Shown here: positions 62,829 to 64,000 of the stretch, piece after piece
Position numbering within the stretch: position 1 is the stretch's first letter
Layout of the letters: each line of letters starts with the position of its first letter
Assembly: GCF_001664485.1 (NCBI RefSeq)
Contig: NZ_CP013630.1
Span: forward strand, 2,545,001 to 2,609,000
Direction of reading: 5' to 3'
Source of the DNA: Rhizobium sp. N324
GTDB lineage: Bacteria; Pseudomonadota; Alphaproteobacteria; Rhizobiales; Rhizobiaceae
Length of the DNA: 64,000 nt
The notes under the pieces: model-generated
Databases searched by the model: none
Told to the model about the DNA's origin: nothing
Seen by the model: only the letters and a program-made list of their open reading frames with translations
Program-made: the position numbers and the translations under genes

Positions 62829-63725
62829 TCAATGCTGCCGGGATTTTTCGACCAGGAAATCGATCAGCACCCGCACTGCCGGCGGCATGCCCCTGGCCGT
62901 CGTGAAGACGATATAGAACTGGCTTTCCTCCGACTGCCAGTCCGGCAAAACCCGCACCAGTCTGCCGGCCTGGAGATCGGCTTCGCAGGCGCTTTCGAGC
63001 AAAAGCCCGAAGCCGAGACCGGCACGGGCCGCGTCGAGGATGGCGGTCATACTGCGGCAGGTAAGCCGCGGCTGATGCCGAATTACCCGTTTGGCATCAT
63101 TCGGTCCGATCAATTCCCAGCTGTGGAACGACACCCATGACGTCATGGCCAGCGTCGGAAGCTCGGCGAGTTCGTCCACGCAATTCAGGCCGCCGGTGCG
63201 CTCGACCAGCGAAGGACTTGCGACGAGAATGCGCCGCGCCCGTTCGAGCTTGCGCATCGTCAAGCTCGTCTGCGTCTCCGGCTCGTTGGTTGCCCTCACC
63301 TCAAGATCAATCCGTTCGTTGATGAGGTCGGCGCGCCGGTCGGAGCCAATGATCTGCAGCTTGATCTTCGGATAGCGCTCCAGGAATTCAGGCAGGATTC
63401 CGCCGACCGAGATATCGACGAGGCCGAGCGGGCAGCCCATCCGCACCACGCCTTGCGGATCGGATTGAGCCTCGCTGACGATTGACTTGGCGCGGTCGGC
63501 CTCCTGCAAAATGGTCTGGCATCTTTCGTAGAAAGCCTGACCGATCTCCGTCACCCGGAAGTGACGAGTCGAGCGTTCTATCAGCCTCGCGCCAAGCCCG
63601 TCTTCGAGCCGGCTGACCCGCCTGCTCAGCTTCGAACGCGGTATCTTCAGATCGCGACTTGCGGATGCGAAGCCGCCGCTGGAGACGACAGCGGCGAAAT
63701 AATAGTAGTCGTTGAGATCGTCCAT
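62829..63725 (-). CDS. LysR-family transcriptional regulator
   Basis: A 298-residue regulator. The helix-turn-helix lies in GGFASASRDLKIPRSKLSRRVSRLED (about residues 17-42), with RLIERSTRHFRVTEIGQAFYERC next; the effector domain includes VRMGCPLGLVDI and LEVRATNEPETQTSL. Target genes are unknown: the divergent neighbour lies outside the window. Convergent with the AlkD-like gene, 108 bases away. Confidence 0.9.
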   Translation of the reverse strand: MDDLNDYYYFAAVVSSGGFASASRDLKIPRSKLSRRVSRLEDGLGARLIERSTRHFRVTEIGQAFYERCQTILQEADRAKSIVSEAQSDPQGVVRMGCPLGLVDISVGGILPEFLERYPKIKLQIIGSDRRADLINERIDLEVRATNEPETQTSLTMRKLERARRILVASPSLVERTGGLNCVDELAELPTLAMTSWVSFHSWELIGPNDAKRVIRHQPRLTCRSMTAILDAARAGLGFGLLLESACEADLQAGRLVRVLPDWQSEESQFYIVFTTARGMPPAVRVLIDFLVEKSRQH

Positions 63726-64000
63726 CAGAACAAGCTATCCGCGAGAAGGAATGAAATAGCCCCCTGCAAAGGTTGTATCCCCTCTCCAAAAAAGCTGTAA
63801 TCACATTGTCGGCATTGGATTTTTTCGCGACCTGTTGCGGCAAAGCCGACCGACGCCGAATAAGGAACGATCCAACAGCTCCGTCTACGCGACGATTCTG
63901 TCGGTCGATCCAGCTCGCTTGAAATTGAGAAAGAAGTGCCTCGATAGACGTGGCAAGAAGCCGGCGTGCGCGACGAGCCGGTTCGACTCATCTGAAAGGC
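63726..64000. other. Upstream region of the LysR gene to the window end, no gene seen
   Basis: 275 bases with ordinary composition; probably the promoter region shared with a gene beyond the window. No rightward start with supported coding was found, and the leftward frame is unlike a protein. Confidence 0.35.

Overview
The window looks like chromosomal DNA of a fast-growing Rhizobium of the R. leguminosarum/R. etli type. The base composition is high in GC. Several intergenic gaps carry the palindromic mosaic repeats common in rhizobia, one candidate RirA-type iron box is present, and nearly every gene resembles a rhizobial core or accessory family. No rRNA, tRNA or CRISPR array was seen. About 60 genes are supported; most long antisense reading frames are shadows of high-GC genes and were left out.

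Left part (1-19.4 kb): central metabolism and housekeeping. It holds a DUF2059 protein cut by the window edge, ribose-5-phosphate isomerase (rpiA), phosphoglycolate phosphatase (gph), an exported L,D-transpeptidase, class II fumarase (fumC), a frameshifted VCBS-type protein, a class I Fe-S fumarase, a GGDEF diguanylate cyclase, a flavin-reductase-like protein, an alpha/beta hydrolase divergent from a MarR regulator, LtrA, a DUF971 protein, moaA, a methyltransferase, and a three-gene iron-complex-type ABC importer with a candidate RirA box.

Centre-left (19.4-29.4 kb): the most interesting locus, two divergent operons for uptake and breakdown of an unidentified polyol or ketose. Leftward run a two-subunit transketolase, a glycerol-kinase-like FGGY kinase and a SorC-type regulator. 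Rightward run a ribose-type ABC importer (permease, binding protein, ATPase), a short-chain dehydrogenase, a decayed triose-phosphate isomerase fragment and a second dehydrogenase. Three copies of one palindrome (GTGAAT-N4-ATTCAC) lie in the divergent promoter and in front of the regulator. The gene set suggests: import, oxidation to a ketose, phosphorylation, and two-carbon transfer by a dedicated transketolase.

Middle (29.4-41.8 kb): a repeat cluster with an intact IS1182-like element inserted in a REP-type palindrome, then a dehydrogenase, a DMT exporter, mobA-mobB, a hybrid histidine kinase overlapping a double-domain KaiC-like ATPase, a LysR regulator divergent from a cupin and an aldo/keto reductase with four tandem palindromes between them, and a glutathione transferase.

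Right part (42-64 kb): an OmpR/EnvZ-like two-component pair, a Tat-exported epoxide-hydrolase-like protein divergent from a DipZ-like CcdA/thioredoxin fusion, a secreted esterase-like hydrolase, an OmpA protein with a very long Lys/Pro/Glu/Ala linker, a polar amino acid importer lacking its ATPase, a Usg protein, a DUF2270 membrane protein, a TPR-methyltransferase, and two facing modules of ArsR + SRPBCC + DUF1801 genes. It ends with an SsuD-like monooxygenase, a 3-hydroxyisobutyrate-dehydrogenase-like enzyme, an AlkD-like protein cut short by a stop codon, and a LysR regulator. Wreckage of genes (VCBS, tpi, AlkD tail) and the IS show that this stretch is still being edited.
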